Both the position numbers and the translations under genes were made by a program. From NCBI GenBank assembly GCA_013146195.2, contig CM028382.1, positions 116,945,023 to 117,009,022 on the forward strand: DNA of 64,000 nucleotides, written 5' to 3'. Shown piece by piece: positions 33,950 to 46,700 of this stretch (position 1 is the stretch's first letter; each line of letters opens with the position of its first letter). This DNA comes from Codonopsis lanceolata. Lineage: Eukaryota > Streptophyta > Magnoliopsida > Asterales > Campanulaceae. Below the pieces are notes generated by a model. That model saw only the letters and a program-made list of their open reading frames with translations. It was not told where the DNA came from and did not search any database.

Positions 33950-36407
33950 TCATAATTGTCCCCTACGTGTTTTCATATTTTGAAAACGTTTAATTACATC
34001 ATCATTTGTAACACTTTTAAGCAAATCTTTTTCAATAAAACATACAAGACAATCATTTAAAAATTGATCACAAATTCGGTTTCGTAGATACGTTTTGACA
34101 ATATTCATTGCAGAGAAGCATCTTTCCACGCTTGTTGTTACTATCGGCAAAATCAATGCGAACTTCAAAAGTCGACACACAAATGGATACGAAAAGTATT
34201 TCCGTGTTTGCACAAGCAATGTTGATAGATCAACAAGCCCCTCCAATCTACTGAATCTGTCATCTGATCGCAAATCCATAATGTATGTCTCTAGTTGATT
34301 TTCAAGCATCATACAATCAACTAGAGAGAAGTCATCCGGATAAAACTGAGCCATTCTTACCAATTTTGCTATATTGAAATCAACAAAATCATTACTTGGA
34401 TTCAAACAAGCAACACAAAGAAACAACTCAGAATTAACATCATTGAATCAATCATTAATCTCTAAAATTTCCTGATCCATAATGGCATTAAAACATTCTA
34501 CACGATAATGAAAATCGTTAGTAATGTTTGTCTTACGCCCAGTAACGATTAACATATTCAGCATTCATATCCACACAATCAATCTTGTTCTCATTACAAA
34601 ACCAGTAATCTTGCCTAGAAAAGATTCCCATCCATCATTTCTTGCTGCTTGCAATTTCTGCCTAGTTACTTTAACAAGTGTCATAGCATTCAAAATATTT
34701 GTATCTCTCCTTTGCAAAGCTAATGACAACTCATTTTCGAACGAAAGTACAGTCAACATCAATTGCAAATTAAAGACAAACTCAAATGATTGCAAATATC
34801 CCAATAAACCAACTGCTTGTGCTTTTTTCGATGAATCTGTAGCATCACACGAAACAACTTCAAGAACTTCAATAACACAAGAAAACAAAGTAACCAAGTT
34901 CAATAATGATTTATAATGAAACCCCCAACGTGTATCTACAGCTCTCTTAAGACTTAATTCTTGATTTAATCCCTTCCCCGTCTCAAGCAAACCACTCTCG
35001 ATTCCTTTCGCCACTTTTTCTGCTTGTTTTTGTCGAATAATGTCTTTACGCTTACAAGATGCTCCAACAACATTTAATAAAGAGGAAATCATGTTTAAAA
35101 AGTCTGCAATATCAACATTTTTCCTAGCCACGGCAACAAGAGCTAATTGAAGTTGATGAGCAAAACAATGAACATAATATGCAGACGGATTTTCATTCAT
35201 AATCAAAGTCTTCAACCCTCTGAATTCACCGTTCATATTACTTGCACCATCATAGCCTTGACCCCGAATTTTCATCAAACTCAAATCAATATCAGCAAAC
35301 ACATTATCAATAGCAGATTTCAAAGACAAAGCAGAAGTCTCCATCACATGCATAACACAAATAAACCTCTCTTGAACATTTCCACAAGAGTTAACAAATC
35401 GCAAAACCACAACCATTTGTTCTTTGCCAGATACATCACTAGACTCATCCACCATTAATTAAAAAAAATCATCTTTGATCTCTTCAATTATTTTTCGTAC
35501 TATCTCTTGTGCAAAACAATGAACAATATCCTTTTGAATGTGAGGAGATATCATTTGACAATTTTTTTGAGCATTTCCCATAACAACTTTACGAACAAAA
35601 TCGTTTTGATTAATACAAAACTTAATCAATTCAAGAAAATTCCCTCTATTTGAAGAATCTTCGGTCTCATCATGACCACGAAAAGCCAACCCTTTGTTCA
35701 ATAAAAAATCTACAAGAATCAATTGAAGCACGTAATCGAATTCGATAGTCATTTCTCACAATGTCTGATTGTCTATGAAGAGCAACCGCAATAGATTATT
35801 TTTGTCTCATTAAATCCTCACACTTCTTTACTGACATATTATGATTACTATTTACTGCACCAACATGGACATCCAACCTTTTTTTTTAATTCCAAGCATA
35901 AAAGCCTTCACTTATAAATGTTTCACCGCCACATTTATTACTGATTTTATCTCTAAACAAATAGCAACACAAACAATATGTTTTATCTTCTTTCATGCTA
36001 TACTCTAACCAATTAGCATATTGATCAAACCAATCCGAATTAAAATGACGCAATTTAGTTCCCATTTGTTTTTGAGGGAAATCATGGCCACGGGGTTGAC
36101 AAGGCCCCTTCAACAAATAAGCTCTCCTAATTTCATCAATCTGATTGGAGTTGTATTCAAATATTTTTTTTCTTTCCGCGGGATCTGATGGAAGACTTTT
36201 CAAATCAACTAATTCTTTCATAGCTGAAGGAACAGGAATAGACTGAGACCGTTGATTACCAACAGATGAACTACTGGATGCACTACGTGTTCCAAATTCT
36301 TCTACTAGTTTCCGTTTATAAAATTTCTCCATAATCACTAAAACAAATTCCTTCAAATCAACCACAATTTGGAAATCTACACAAATAAAAAAAATCTCAT
36401 AAATCAA
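33950..36407 (-). pseudogene. hAT transposase (TTF zinc finger, DUF4371, hAT dimerisation), broken
   Basis: Reading from 36332 (MEKFYKRKLVEEFG) on the minus strand: a TTF-type zinc-finger domain (RRAYLLKGPCQPRGHDFPQK ... TYCLCCYLF), then DUF4371/RNase H-like sequence (SVKKCEDLMRQK, FRGHDETEDSSNRGNFLELI, IRGQGYDGASNMNG, HCFAHQLQLALVAVA, KRAVDTRWG), and the C-terminal dimerisation domain (LPIVTTSVERCFSAMNIVKT, ending FQNMKTRRGQL). This is the layout of ZMYM1-like plant hAT proteins, which cut and paste the element. Breaks: a stop near 35886, a stop just after LMRQK, a frameshift near 35710, a TAA at 35459-35461 in the 'DDFF-LMVDES' segment, and a frameshift plus stops between 34565 and 34426. 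All domains are still readable, so inactivation is fairly recent. Confidence 0.93.
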
Positions 36408-37034
36408 CTACTTCAACCCCCAAATTAAAATGCCATAATTTCATATTAAATAAATAAAATTTTCTTGCCAAGATATTGAACACACAAATTTAGTAAATAA
36501 AGCAATATTATATAATATCATCTATCACAAATTCACAAGTCACAATTCACAACAGTTACATAAATTAAATACTCAATTAGAGTTATTTCAAATTAGGGTT
36601 ATGTTAAAATTAGGGTTATTTTAATTTTTAAAATTTAAATCACAATTATAATTTTGAAATTCATACAATCATACTTTGATTTAGACAATTATAATTTAGA
36701 AATTCACAATCACAAAACACGTATGACATATTCACAAATCACAATTATAAAATATAAATTCACAACAAATAAAAAATCAGGAATAGATGAATCACAATTA
36801 ACAAATAACAATCCAAAAGTAAAAAGGGAAACTAACTCAGTAAAGCCTTAAAGTTAAAGGGAAAAGGTAAAGGGGCTTAGGGGCTGACCGACTACAGACT
36901 GAGGACGGAGGACCGTTCGTGAATCGTGAGATGCAGTGCAGAGCAGAAGATCTGCAGATGGATTGGAGAATGGAGAGCCTCACTCCCTCGGTGGACTCAG
37001 GTGGAGGTCGATGGCTTGATTCTGGCTGTAGCCT

Positions 37035-38221
37035 TGATGACTGTATTTTATACGCAGTTATTGGGTATTATTCCGGGTTAAATTATGTTATTTCTCGGGG
37101 TTTTTGTTGTCTAATATATGTTTTAGTGTTACTTTATAGTTTCAGGGACTTTTGGAATAATTGTGCAAAATATAGACATTTTATGCTGAATTGAAGAACT
37201 TCATGGACCAAATTGCAAAAACTGGAAACTTGAAGTGAAAAAGCTGAAAATCAGAATTATTCCAGCAAAAATCAGCCGCCATTTTCCTTGGATTAGGAAT
37301 AGTGTACGGCCCATTAGTCATACTTTGACTCTTTTTAGTGTTTTAATTATATTGTATCTCATTTTCTTTCTTGATGTAGGATTAATTAGATATAAATAGA
37401 TCCCTTTAGGTTAGGAGAAAAAGGGAGAGAAATTCTATATTATTTTTCTTTGTCTATGAAGAAAGATTCTTCAAGAATGGTTCAAGGTTGTGTATTTTCA
37501 ATTATGGGGAACTAACTCCATAATCTAGGAATTTAAGGTAACTTGTATCAAATCTATTGCTTTATATTATATTTTTATTCATTCAATTCTTGTTGATCAT
37601 GGTGTTTATCAACCCTTTTATTATCTCGCTTTGAACAAATGAATGTAATCGCAAGTGATAAATGCCTAGAAGTGCGGATAACTGCATGACCAATATGCAT
37701 ATGTCGTATACTGGCTCACCATCATGATAAATTGAACCTATCGATGCACGAGAGTGATAAGTTAGGGTCAGGTTCATATATATGACCTAAGTGACAGTTA
37801 GGATCCATATGTTCTTGTTCTTAGGATATAGAATTGATTAATTATTTGGAGATGGAGACTGAACGGTAATTTGACAGACTATATCTATCTTTCGTGAACG
37901 AACTCAAGGTATAATGATATTTTATTTAAATAAACAATAGAGTAGATACAAGTGAATCATAATTCCTAGACGATTTACAATTCTTTGATTTATCTCATAT
38001 TTATATGCTTTGTTAGTTAGGTTATTTTATTGCTTTCTAGTTAATTTAATTTATAAAAAAATCAAAAACCCCATTAGTTATTAATTGCTTTATTTTAATA
38101 GATTAGTTAAATATTACTTTAATCAAATCCAAATCTATGTGGTTCGACCATTGCTTCCCAAACTATTCTATAATAGTCATGTCCACTTGTAAGGAAATAA
38201 ATTTAAAATAAGACACGATCA
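37035..38221 (+). repeat. Solo LTR, Athila-like, inside the hAT transposon
   Basis: 1187 bp, starting TGATGACTGTATTTTATACG and ending AAGACACGATCA, homologous to the LTR at 4952-6005 over its length. It is flanked by a perfect 5-bp duplication AGCCT (37030-37034 and 38222-38226). It lies in the 5' leader part of the hAT element, upstream of the transposase start. A full element must have inserted and then lost its inside by LTR-LTR recombination. Confidence 0.95.
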
Positions 38222-38709
38222 AGCCTGTTCGCCAATCGCCGTTCGCCGTTCGCCAATCGCCATTCGGCGTTCGCCTGTGAGCTTGTGAGAGTGTGACTGA
38301 CCTGTCGGCTGTCGGAGGGAGACTGGAGAAGTGGAGAAATGGAGAGGGCGACTGCTGACTGGGCGAGACTCGAAAGGCCGAGAGTTTGAGACTTGAGAGG
38401 GAGACGGCCAGGACGGGAGACGGGATTTCAAATTTTTGGGAAAAGGGTTTTGGCTTTTGGGTTTCAAATTTTCACAGGTAAGTAAAAAAAATTATTTTAT
38501 TTAGGTGGGGGCAAATTGTATATATTATAACTAATTATTAAAAATTAAAAAAAAATCCTTTAACAAAATTTTCTCAAAGTGGGGGCAACTGCCCCCAGAC
38601 CCTTTCTCTTTTGTCTGCCTCTGATTAAACCAATATAAATAATCAAGTCAATTGTTTTTTCTTAAATTATGCACCGGGTCAACTAGGACGATTATTTAGA
38701 GACGGAGAG

Positions 38710-39758
38710 TAATAAATATGTGACCTATTAGCATTAAGTTTATTAATAATATGTGATGGTAGTATCCATTAAAAATTGTAAAATGAATTTATCATTGTGA
38801 GAGAAAGGTTTATGAAGAGATAAGTTTTTTTTTAGTTTTGTATGTGACAGCTAATGTCGTACGCTAAAGGTGGCACTTGGCGTTACCGGTTAAGTTTGGA
38901 TAAAACCATTATCTACCAAATATAATTAATGAGTAGTTTTGTATATTATCCAATAACAAACTAACCTTAATGGGAACTAATACTCAATTCTATCCATTAA
39001 TAAATTATTCGGATAATACCCAATAAGCTGGGTCGTTCCTGAACTAGGGCAAGGTGGGTGACCGACGTTAAAAGCAATTTGATCCAAGTTCGATCCCTCC
39101 TAACATACATATCTATTTATTTATTTATATATATTTAAGTAAATTGCATATAATGGTGGTGGTGGAGGCAAAAGTTGCTGGCGGTGGCCTGTGGGCGACG
39201 GAAGGGAGTTGTTGTCGGCGGTAGGTAGTGTGTCTTGATAAATGATAAAGATACATCCCTAATTGTGGCCTGTGGGTAGAAACTAGAAAGCAGTTTATAG
39301 GAAGGCTCCGCAGTCCAAACCACATACTTATAGAGTCAAACTCCAACGGTGTGTTGTGGCCCAAAGGCCAAAGCTAGATTGAAGTCTATAGACTATACAT
39401 TACTTCTTAATAATCATATATTATTGACATTTTTGACATTGTTACTCTTATCGTAAATAGCAAATTCTTCGAGTTCCGGGATGGTGATATTGGTTGGGTT
39501 GGGGGTATCAAATTTTAAATGCTTTGTTGGAATTAATTAGGTAAGTACACTAAGATTTGTTAGATTTAATTACGGATGATTGATATGTTGACAAACATAT
39601 ATAATCACTAACCTAAACGAATTTCTTGGATTAAGTAAGGGTTTTTGTCGTTATAAGCATTATCTGATAAATTCATCATTAAGTATACGTGGCAACATTA
39701 TAAAACTTGTCTTTTGGTGCAATGTGGCCCCCACCCAATCGGAAGTAAGATAATTGAA
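38710..39758. other. Spacer between the hAT nest and the second Pack-MULE
   Basis: A SINE-like stretch with a B box (AGTTCGATCCC) lies around 39050-39110. A GGTGGTGGTGG run is at 39154-39166. No gene is seen. Confidence 0.4.
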
Positions 39759-41436
39759 GGTTTAATATATAATTTGGTCCTTTAACTTAACAATTGTTTC
39801 CATTTGTGTTTTATACTTGAACTCTTCTTGTTTTGGTATATATATTTGACAATACATTTCATCTTGAAGTAACGACAATCAGTTGAGACGTTAAATATTG
39901 TATGAAATGATTCAAATATTATTAGTAAAAGCCAAGTGGGATTCCATGTTGGAATTAGATGGTGAGTTGAAATTTTCTTTTAGGCTATACTAAATATAAA
40001 AGGGAAAATTATTTGTTTATTTTACCCACTTTTGGCCGTCGGTTGGAACCCAACACGAATTCTCCCGTTTGCTCCAAAGCATAATAATAGCAAAGCCGGT
40101 GGTTCTGATAGAGGAGAACAAGAATGCAGTCTATGCCTCTCATCTGGAAATGGAATAAGACATTCTAATGGCTTCCTCTAAAAAGGCGACCACTTATGGT
40201 CAAAGCACCACTGCCCAACAACTAACCAACTAAGCCTTCCAACAATTACCAGAAATTCCTCCCCTTCACTACCTCATAGCCATGCTAACAAATCACTTGG
40301 TCAACTCATCGGGGGCCCACCAACATATCCCATCTCAACATGTCCAAGTATCAAGCGGCCACTCTATCTGGTACTTTGTGGCAATTCATCGAACAGTTTG
40401 GAGGTTGATAATGGGAGCAGTAGGAGTTTTTGCTTTTGGGTGGAGGCGGTTGGGGAGGGATTATCAACGGATTTTCGTTTGTGGGTGGCTTTGGGTTGCT
40501 TTTGGGGACTTAAAACCCCAACTTCTTTCGATTGGGTACCCGAATTTTGCCATTTTAGTTATTACCCTCACCATGCTTGGTATGGGCATGACTCTCACTT
40601 TTGATGACCTACAGAATGCTCTGGCTATGCTTAAGGAATTTCTTGCTGGTTTTGTTCTTCAATACTCGGCTTGATTCGCTCTCTCTACTTATAACAGATT
40701 TTACATCAAATTTTGTGTAGAGCTTAAGATTGAATGTGCGGTAGATCTCTGTGAAGTTTATATGTTTATTAGTCGTGGGAGAGGGGGGCGGAGTGTCTAA
40801 AACATAGGGATAGTGCATTATTAAACGAGTATAAGATAGATGATTACGTTCACATGATTGATCTGATGACAATAAAATGACAATTTGAAAATGAAATCAC
40901 TATTAGTAAGAGTAAAATTCTCACATTTCTGGTTTGAATTGGGAATTTGGGATGCAGAGAATAAGGATGCTATTGGCATGAACCCAAAAGATCTTGTGGT
41001 CATTTCTGGTGTACATAGCTACAACATTGCACCCTGAATGGATATTACAAAGATAAAAACATTATGTAGCAATGACCAAACAAAATGGCGAAAAAGGAAT
41101 CATGTGACAGAGGCAAGTAATTGGGAGGAATGGGTGGTCGGTGGTGAAGGTGGAGATTTCAACTTTTTTATTTAATTTTAATTTAATTTTCTTTTTTCAT
41201 TTATATATTGGACTTAAGATTCCAACTTAGCATCTAATTCAACCTGAATCTCACTAATCATTAAAGGTATTTGAGTCATTTTATGTAATATTTAACGTCT
41301 CAACTGACGACCGTTACTTGAGGGGCGAAGTGTATGGCCAAATATGTAGTTTAGGTACCAAAACAGGAAGGGTTCAATTATAAAAATTCAAACAGAAACA
41401 TTTGTTAAATTCAGGGACCAAATTATTTATTAAACC
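39759..41436. mobile_element. Pack-MULE with perfect 9-bp duplication carrying a BASS fragment
   Basis: Inverted repeats of about 215-220 bp (39759-39972 and 41214-41436) start GGTTTAATATATAATTTGGT and GGTTTAATAAATAATTTGGT reading inward. They share further blocks such as CAGTTGAGACGTTAAATATT. The 9-bp duplication ATAATTGAA is perfect (39750-39758 and 41437-41445). There is no transposase. The inside carries a fragment of a host transporter gene. 1678 bp. Confidence 0.9.
40398..40674 (+). pseudogene. Captured plastid-type BASS (bile acid:sodium symporter family) fragment
   Basis: Two frames together give part of a plant BASS transporter: VGEGLSTDFRLWVALGCF, then TSFDWV in the first frame, then YPNFAILVITLTMLGMGMTL, TFDDLQNALAML and KEFLAGFVLQYS in the second. 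BASS proteins are multi-span carriers of the plastid envelope that move organic acids with sodium; which BASS paralogue this derives from is unclear. Only the first two or three membrane spans are represented. A frameshift separates the halves near 40540, and a TGA follows QYSA where the family continues. The stretch 40080-40390 may hold more of the donor's 5' sequence but has no recognisable match. Confidence 0.82.
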
Positions 41437-41445
41437 ATAATTGAA

Positions 41446-43738
41446 GGACCAGTTATCATTTATGCGTCTCTCTCTTTGTTTCTTGTCAAGTTGGCCCCCA
41501 CCACTTTTCATCCTCAACACAATTATATCTATCTCAGAAAAATATATTTAGTGATAGAAACATTGTGTCATCGTATAATCAATAAAAAAATCAACAATTA
41601 TATTAACTAATTATTTTTCTTATTTATTATTGAATATCACATTAACTTACTTTCTTTCTTTTTTGTCCAAAAAGGGTGTGGGAACTGGGAAGTGATCATA
41701 AGGGATTATACATCGTTAGCAACGAAGCGCAACTTAATGGTAAGATGCTAAATTTATACCTAATAGGGTTGTGCGTTGACGTCACCAAAGAAGTAAATGC
41801 GGAACCATTACTAATCATCTTAAAATCATATGTATTACAAAAAATAAAAACTGGAAAGTGATCAAACTTGATAGTCCACACTATGTTTAACACTAACACT
41901 ATATATATCACTGGACCACCCCTTAAAGGTTCACATTAACTAATAGCATAATGCTCTATTGATTTTATATCGCTACACATTTTCTAGAGTATAAGGCATT
42001 ATTACTTAGCCTACAATTATTGGTATTATTGGTCCCTTAGCCAATTAATTAAGACTAATTTATGTATTGGTTGATCCTTCTCTTTTCAACTTAGAGCGGT
42101 GTAATTATTTAATGATGGTCTGTCAGTTAGATATTCTAAAATTACTTTTTTTTAATTTCAAAATTTACAAAAGAGCATTACGTTTGATCATTATAATTTA
42201 GCATACTAATCTCCAAATGCGACAATGTTGCTTGGATTAAAAAAAAAAATTGTCTTTTAAGAAAAACGATATTCAAGCAAAATATGTTTCAGTAAAACTT
42301 AGACGTATCCAACAATTCGAAACTGTAGGTTAAAATTCCAAATTGCCGATTTGTAAACTGTTATCTATAAAACAAAATCGAAACTGAACTGTCTTTGAAA
42401 CCTTTGATTTTTTGATTTTTTAAAAAAAGATTTTGATCAAATATAAGTCTTTGGATCATCCAAAACGGTCTCTCTCTCTCTCTCTCAAAAAATAACAGTT
42501 GAACCAACGGTTTATCCTGGTTTTGATGGTTTCATTTTGAGGACGTTTCCAATTTTTGGAACTAGATGGACATGTCTAGTAAGACTTAAATAGTAAGACA
42601 ATTGATGTGTTTGCGAGTTTAAAATTTGAACAAGCCGAGATTATCTTTGGATTCAGGATAGAGACTGCAGATCTTGTATCAAAGAAGACTATAACATTAA
42701 CAGGGCCAGTTTTTAGGGTGTTCACCGTTCAAAGTGACCGAAAATTAGGGGCTCAATTATATGGAAAATTGTTATGTATAATCCAATTTTATTTGTTTAT
42801 TTATTTTATTTTGCTCTTAATAGCATAGCTTCTACAGGATGACTTAGTGGTATAGTTCTTCACCAAATGTGATGTCCAAAGTTCAATCCTTTCACAAGTT
42901 TTTTTTGGCAAAAAAAATTAAAAAACTCTTGAAAACATGACAACATTTTGACTAACCATCTTTCTTATGCATATTATTCATATTTTTCTCAAAATACTTT
43001 TAAAGCTAAATATTATACTTATAAAATTCATTTGAACTTGATCTAATCAGTATTGTACAAATAAAATATGGTCATCGTACGAAAGTATCGACATTCATAA
43101 TCTCTAAGATTTAGTCTATTCGTAGATTTAATCGTTTAATTTGGACAGCAATGTACCGATTCCTCTAGACTAAGGGTATATATAGACATGCCCATACGAT
43201 TCCAAAACCGCCGGTTCTTAAGAAAGTATTTGTGAACTAGATTCGAACTGTGAATCGGTTCACCGGTTCCACGGTTCCAAAAATATTTATTATTTTATTT
43301 TATTTATTAAAAAAAAGCTATCTTTAAACCTTTGTAAACTTTATGTAAAATATTTTTTGAAATTTTTAAAGTGACCAAAAGTAATTATTTTCAACTATCT
43401 TTAGGTTAGTTTTAGATGAGTAGCTGTTAAATTGAGTTAAAAAATTCCAAATATTAATCATGTATGTGTTGATAAAATATATATATGCATGTATAATAAC
43501 AAATACATAACACGTTACTGTTACATTCCAAATTAAAGAGACAAAGCTCAGATATGTTGTCTGGAAGATGGAAGATGGAAGATGTTAATAAAAATCATCA
43601 GAAGCTAGATCATTATCTCCAATGATTAATAACACGGTTTACACAGACAACAAAGAGGAAATAATCGCAATCACAATCGCGCTCTTCCCCTTACATGAAG
43701 AAGATGATATGCTGTTGCTGTTGCTGAAATCTTGCTAC
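41446..43738. other. AT-rich intergenic sequence downstream of TRM82
   Basis: No gene is seen. A CT run lies at 42470-42485, a SINE-like piece at 42832-42905 (A box-like GACTTAGTGG, B box-like AGTTCAATCCT, then a T run) and a GGTTC/CCGGTT repeat near 43200-43280. Confidence 0.45.
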
Positions 43739-46700
43739 CTATTTCACTCTCTTTTTATCATTTCTGCCTCTTTTTCTGAATTCTCGTCTCTCTGTAGAGT
43801 ACTGCTTTTTGATTAATAAATTCTGCATTGCTGTTTTAACAGCCTCTGCAGCTGCTGAAAATACCTCTTTTTCAATGACCAAATTCCCCTGCAACTTTTG
43901 AAGCACCGCCTCTCCTCCAGGAATTTCTTTATCAGCCAATACAAGTGCCTCACACTCAGAAGAATCAGGATTACTCTTGCTGAAACCAGAGATGACTCTC
44001 ACCCGTGATAAAGATGAACCGTCAGGACCATGTAAGCTGGACACACCCATGACCATCCATAGAAATTCTGTTGAAAACGTTGCGCCTAAACTTGTGGGGA
44101 TGAAGGTTTCCTCACTGATGGACACCACCTGCAGAAACAAATAGTGAACAAAACAAACGTAAAAGAATAACAAGAATTTAAGAAAGCTAGATGTTCGTTT
44201 TATCAAACTTTTTCAAGAAATACTTGTGAAAAGCTGTTGGTACGATGGTGGGATTTACTTCAACTCAGAAATATTTAAACACAAGTGTTATATCTACACG
44301 TTACTTTTCTCTATATAATAGAAATAGCAGATGATGCCACCAAATTGGGGGATGTTTTTTCAACGAGTTCCTATTAGATTACACAGCTCTAAAGGTGGCA
44401 TCGTCTGCTACTCCAATCAGCCAAGGACGTGCATTTTCAATATATTTCAGACATGCAATATAATTTAGCCTTTCAAATCACAAGTCAACTTATGACAATA
44501 TAAGCTTCAAAATTGAGGATTTTTAGGAAGTGCTAAGGTCATGCAAACATGACAATTTCAATCTTGCTTTTGCATTAAATCAGTCAACATGGTAGTGGAA
44601 GCAGAAATTTCAAGCAACAAGATTAAACAAACCTGCATAGGTATTTAACATATTGCAGATAATTTATGCAATTAAGCATATTCAAAGACTAGAAAAGTAT
44701 ATTTCATATGTTTACTTATTTACCTTGACACCAGAAAGAGTTTTAGTAGAAAGGTTGCAACCAAGCAGCAATATTCCTGCCAAACTACAATTTGGGTAGA
44801 AAAATTGACATTAGGAAGTATGACAACAATGAATCCAAAGGACTCTCGAAGAAGACAAAAATGCTGGGCAAGAGACTTTACTTTTGAATAGCCACAGCAA
44901 TTAACGAACCATCAGCGTTGACGCTTAGCTCAGTGACTGCAGGATTGCTGTCCTCTTCTCTTCCATTAGACTGTAGAAGTCCTGCCTTCAGGAAGCCAGA
45001 GAAAATCAAAGTAGAACATGAACCATCAGAGAAGCTAACTAATCACATTGATGACTAACTAGATAATGGAAGTTCTGCACAGTGACCAGTGACTCTGGAT
45101 TCAGCTCTACTCGAGAAATGTGACTAATATATACTTTCTCCGTTGCCTAGAGAACCCTACTTTGTGTTTTGGAATTACTCAAAACAGTCCTATTAGTAAA
45201 AGTAAGTTTATTAATTTTGGGGTTGAATGGACTTTACTACCCCCAAGGTTAACACTTCACACTTGGGGGTCTGTGGCTTTAATATTTGCATATTAAGGCC
45301 CAAGGTTTCATTTTCAGCGCATTGATGGTCCAAAGGGGTTTCCATTCAAAAAAATTGAATGGAAACTGGTGATGTGCCATCCATGTTTATATTTTTTAGG
45401 GGTTTTCTGTCTTTTAGCACTTGTACATGCCTGCAAATGCATTTCTTTTACTTAGTTGCTCTTTAACATTCAGCATAGGGGATTTATAGTATTAGACTCA
45501 CAACAATAGGAGGCAGAACAATAATTTCCTTGGGTGAGGTGAGGGGACGCCATTGAAATTGAAGCCTAAGGATACTTCATTGTTTCTATTTTCTTTCCAT
45601 TCACCGGAGTCTTTTAGATGGATGAAGTCATTAAAATATTTAGTTTTCTTCTCGTGTTTTTTATAGGTAAGTGTGACCCCTGGTATAGGGATTAGAACCG
45701 AGGAACTCAATATCTTTTATCTATTTTCTTTCTTGAAGCAAGTTTTTATTGGTTTGTTTTCTTGAAATACGAAAAAATTATGGTATTCTGAATTTGGACT
45801 TTTTTTTCTAATTTATTGATTTGCATTTTTTTTATTTTGTATACTCACTTTATTTGAAATAAGAATTGAAAAACAAAAATAACATGAAAGTCGTTATTTT
45901 TTTTAATTGGTAAATGTGACCCCTTTTTAGTATGGGGATTGGAACCAAGGACCATAAAGTCTTTGCCCGAGTGTCGTTGCCAAGTTATTATTAATGTTTT
46001 TAGTAAATCATGTCTTTTCTTGGGGGGAAGGTAAACCATGTCAAAATTAATTGGGAAATGTCAAATGTAACATTAAAATGATATTATACTCCCCCATGTA
46101 TAGTTGTTATAGGACATAAAACCATGAAAAGTGTGCATGGATGGCACATGACCAGTTTCTCTAAAAAAGCTAATGGTTGTTAAAGAATTAACGGGAACCC
46201 CCTTTTGACCCCCAATTGCACCAAAAATGAAACCTTGGGCCTTAATGTGTGAAAATTGAGACCACTGACCCTCCCCCTCCCCCCAAGTGCGATAATGTGT
46301 AAACCTTGGGGTAGTAAAGTGATTTTTGGAGTTTTCAAATTTATTCCCAGAAAGTTTTAACTATCAAATGGGGACTCTTTGGGCCGAAGAGGGAGTAACT
46401 GAAAGACCATTCTGGGTCTGACTATATTTTTGAGGTTAACTCATTAAAGCAAACCTGTAGCCTCTTTTCTGTTACATGGAAAACTAAAGGGAAACTCTTG
46501 ATAAATTCAGAAGCCTCGCAGGCATACCTCTGCCCCAACTTCACAGGTATCAAGAAGAGATCCAGATGTGAAATCCCACATGCGAACCTGCAGGATCAAT
46601 AAAGATAATTCTATGAGATGCTTGAAAACTCAAGAAGGAAGTCAAGTGGTAAACCATGCAAAATTGAATTTTATAATTTCTCACAGTCGAATCACCGCTA

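Larger units (their letters stand above)
33892..38625 (-). mobile_element. hAT transposon with perfect 8-bp duplication
   Basis: The ends are CAGTTGCGGACGCA (33892) and, inverted, CAGAGGCAGACAAA (38625), fitting the hAT CAG-start. The 8-bp duplication ATTAAACC is perfect (33884-33891 and 38626-38633). The transposase lies on the minus strand. The length is 4734 bp, of which 1192 bp is an inserted solo LTR plus its duplication. The ORF is broken, so this copy cannot move itself. Confidence 0.93.
33713..38709. mobile_element. Stowaway MITE split by a hAT transposon
   Basis: The left arm 33713-33891 starts CTCACTCCGTCCCTAAATT. The right arm 38634-38709 ends TTTAGAGACGGAGAG. TA flanks both sides (33711-33712, 38710-38711). 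Joined across the hAT element, the arms match the MITE at 9811-10059 in order and spacing, giving about 255 bp. Confidence 0.85.
45231..46320. mobile_element. Inverted-repeat (MULE-like) element in TRM82 intron 7
   Basis: Termini of about 160-200 bp pair with each other: ACTTTACTACCCCCAAGGTT on the left, and ACTTTACTACCCCAAGGTTT as the inverse of the right. They also share GGCCCAAGGTTTCATTTT and CATCCATG. A clear 9-bp duplication could not be found. SINE pieces sit inside. Confidence 0.6.
45134..46395. mobile_element. Stowaway-like MITE in TRM82 intron 7, split by a MULE-like element
   Basis: The outer ends CTTTCTCCGTTGCCTAGAG and (inverse) CTCCCTCTTCGGCCCAAAG pair, with TA on both sides (45132-45133, 46396-46397). 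The two arms flank the inverted-repeat element at 45231-46320. Confidence 0.6.
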
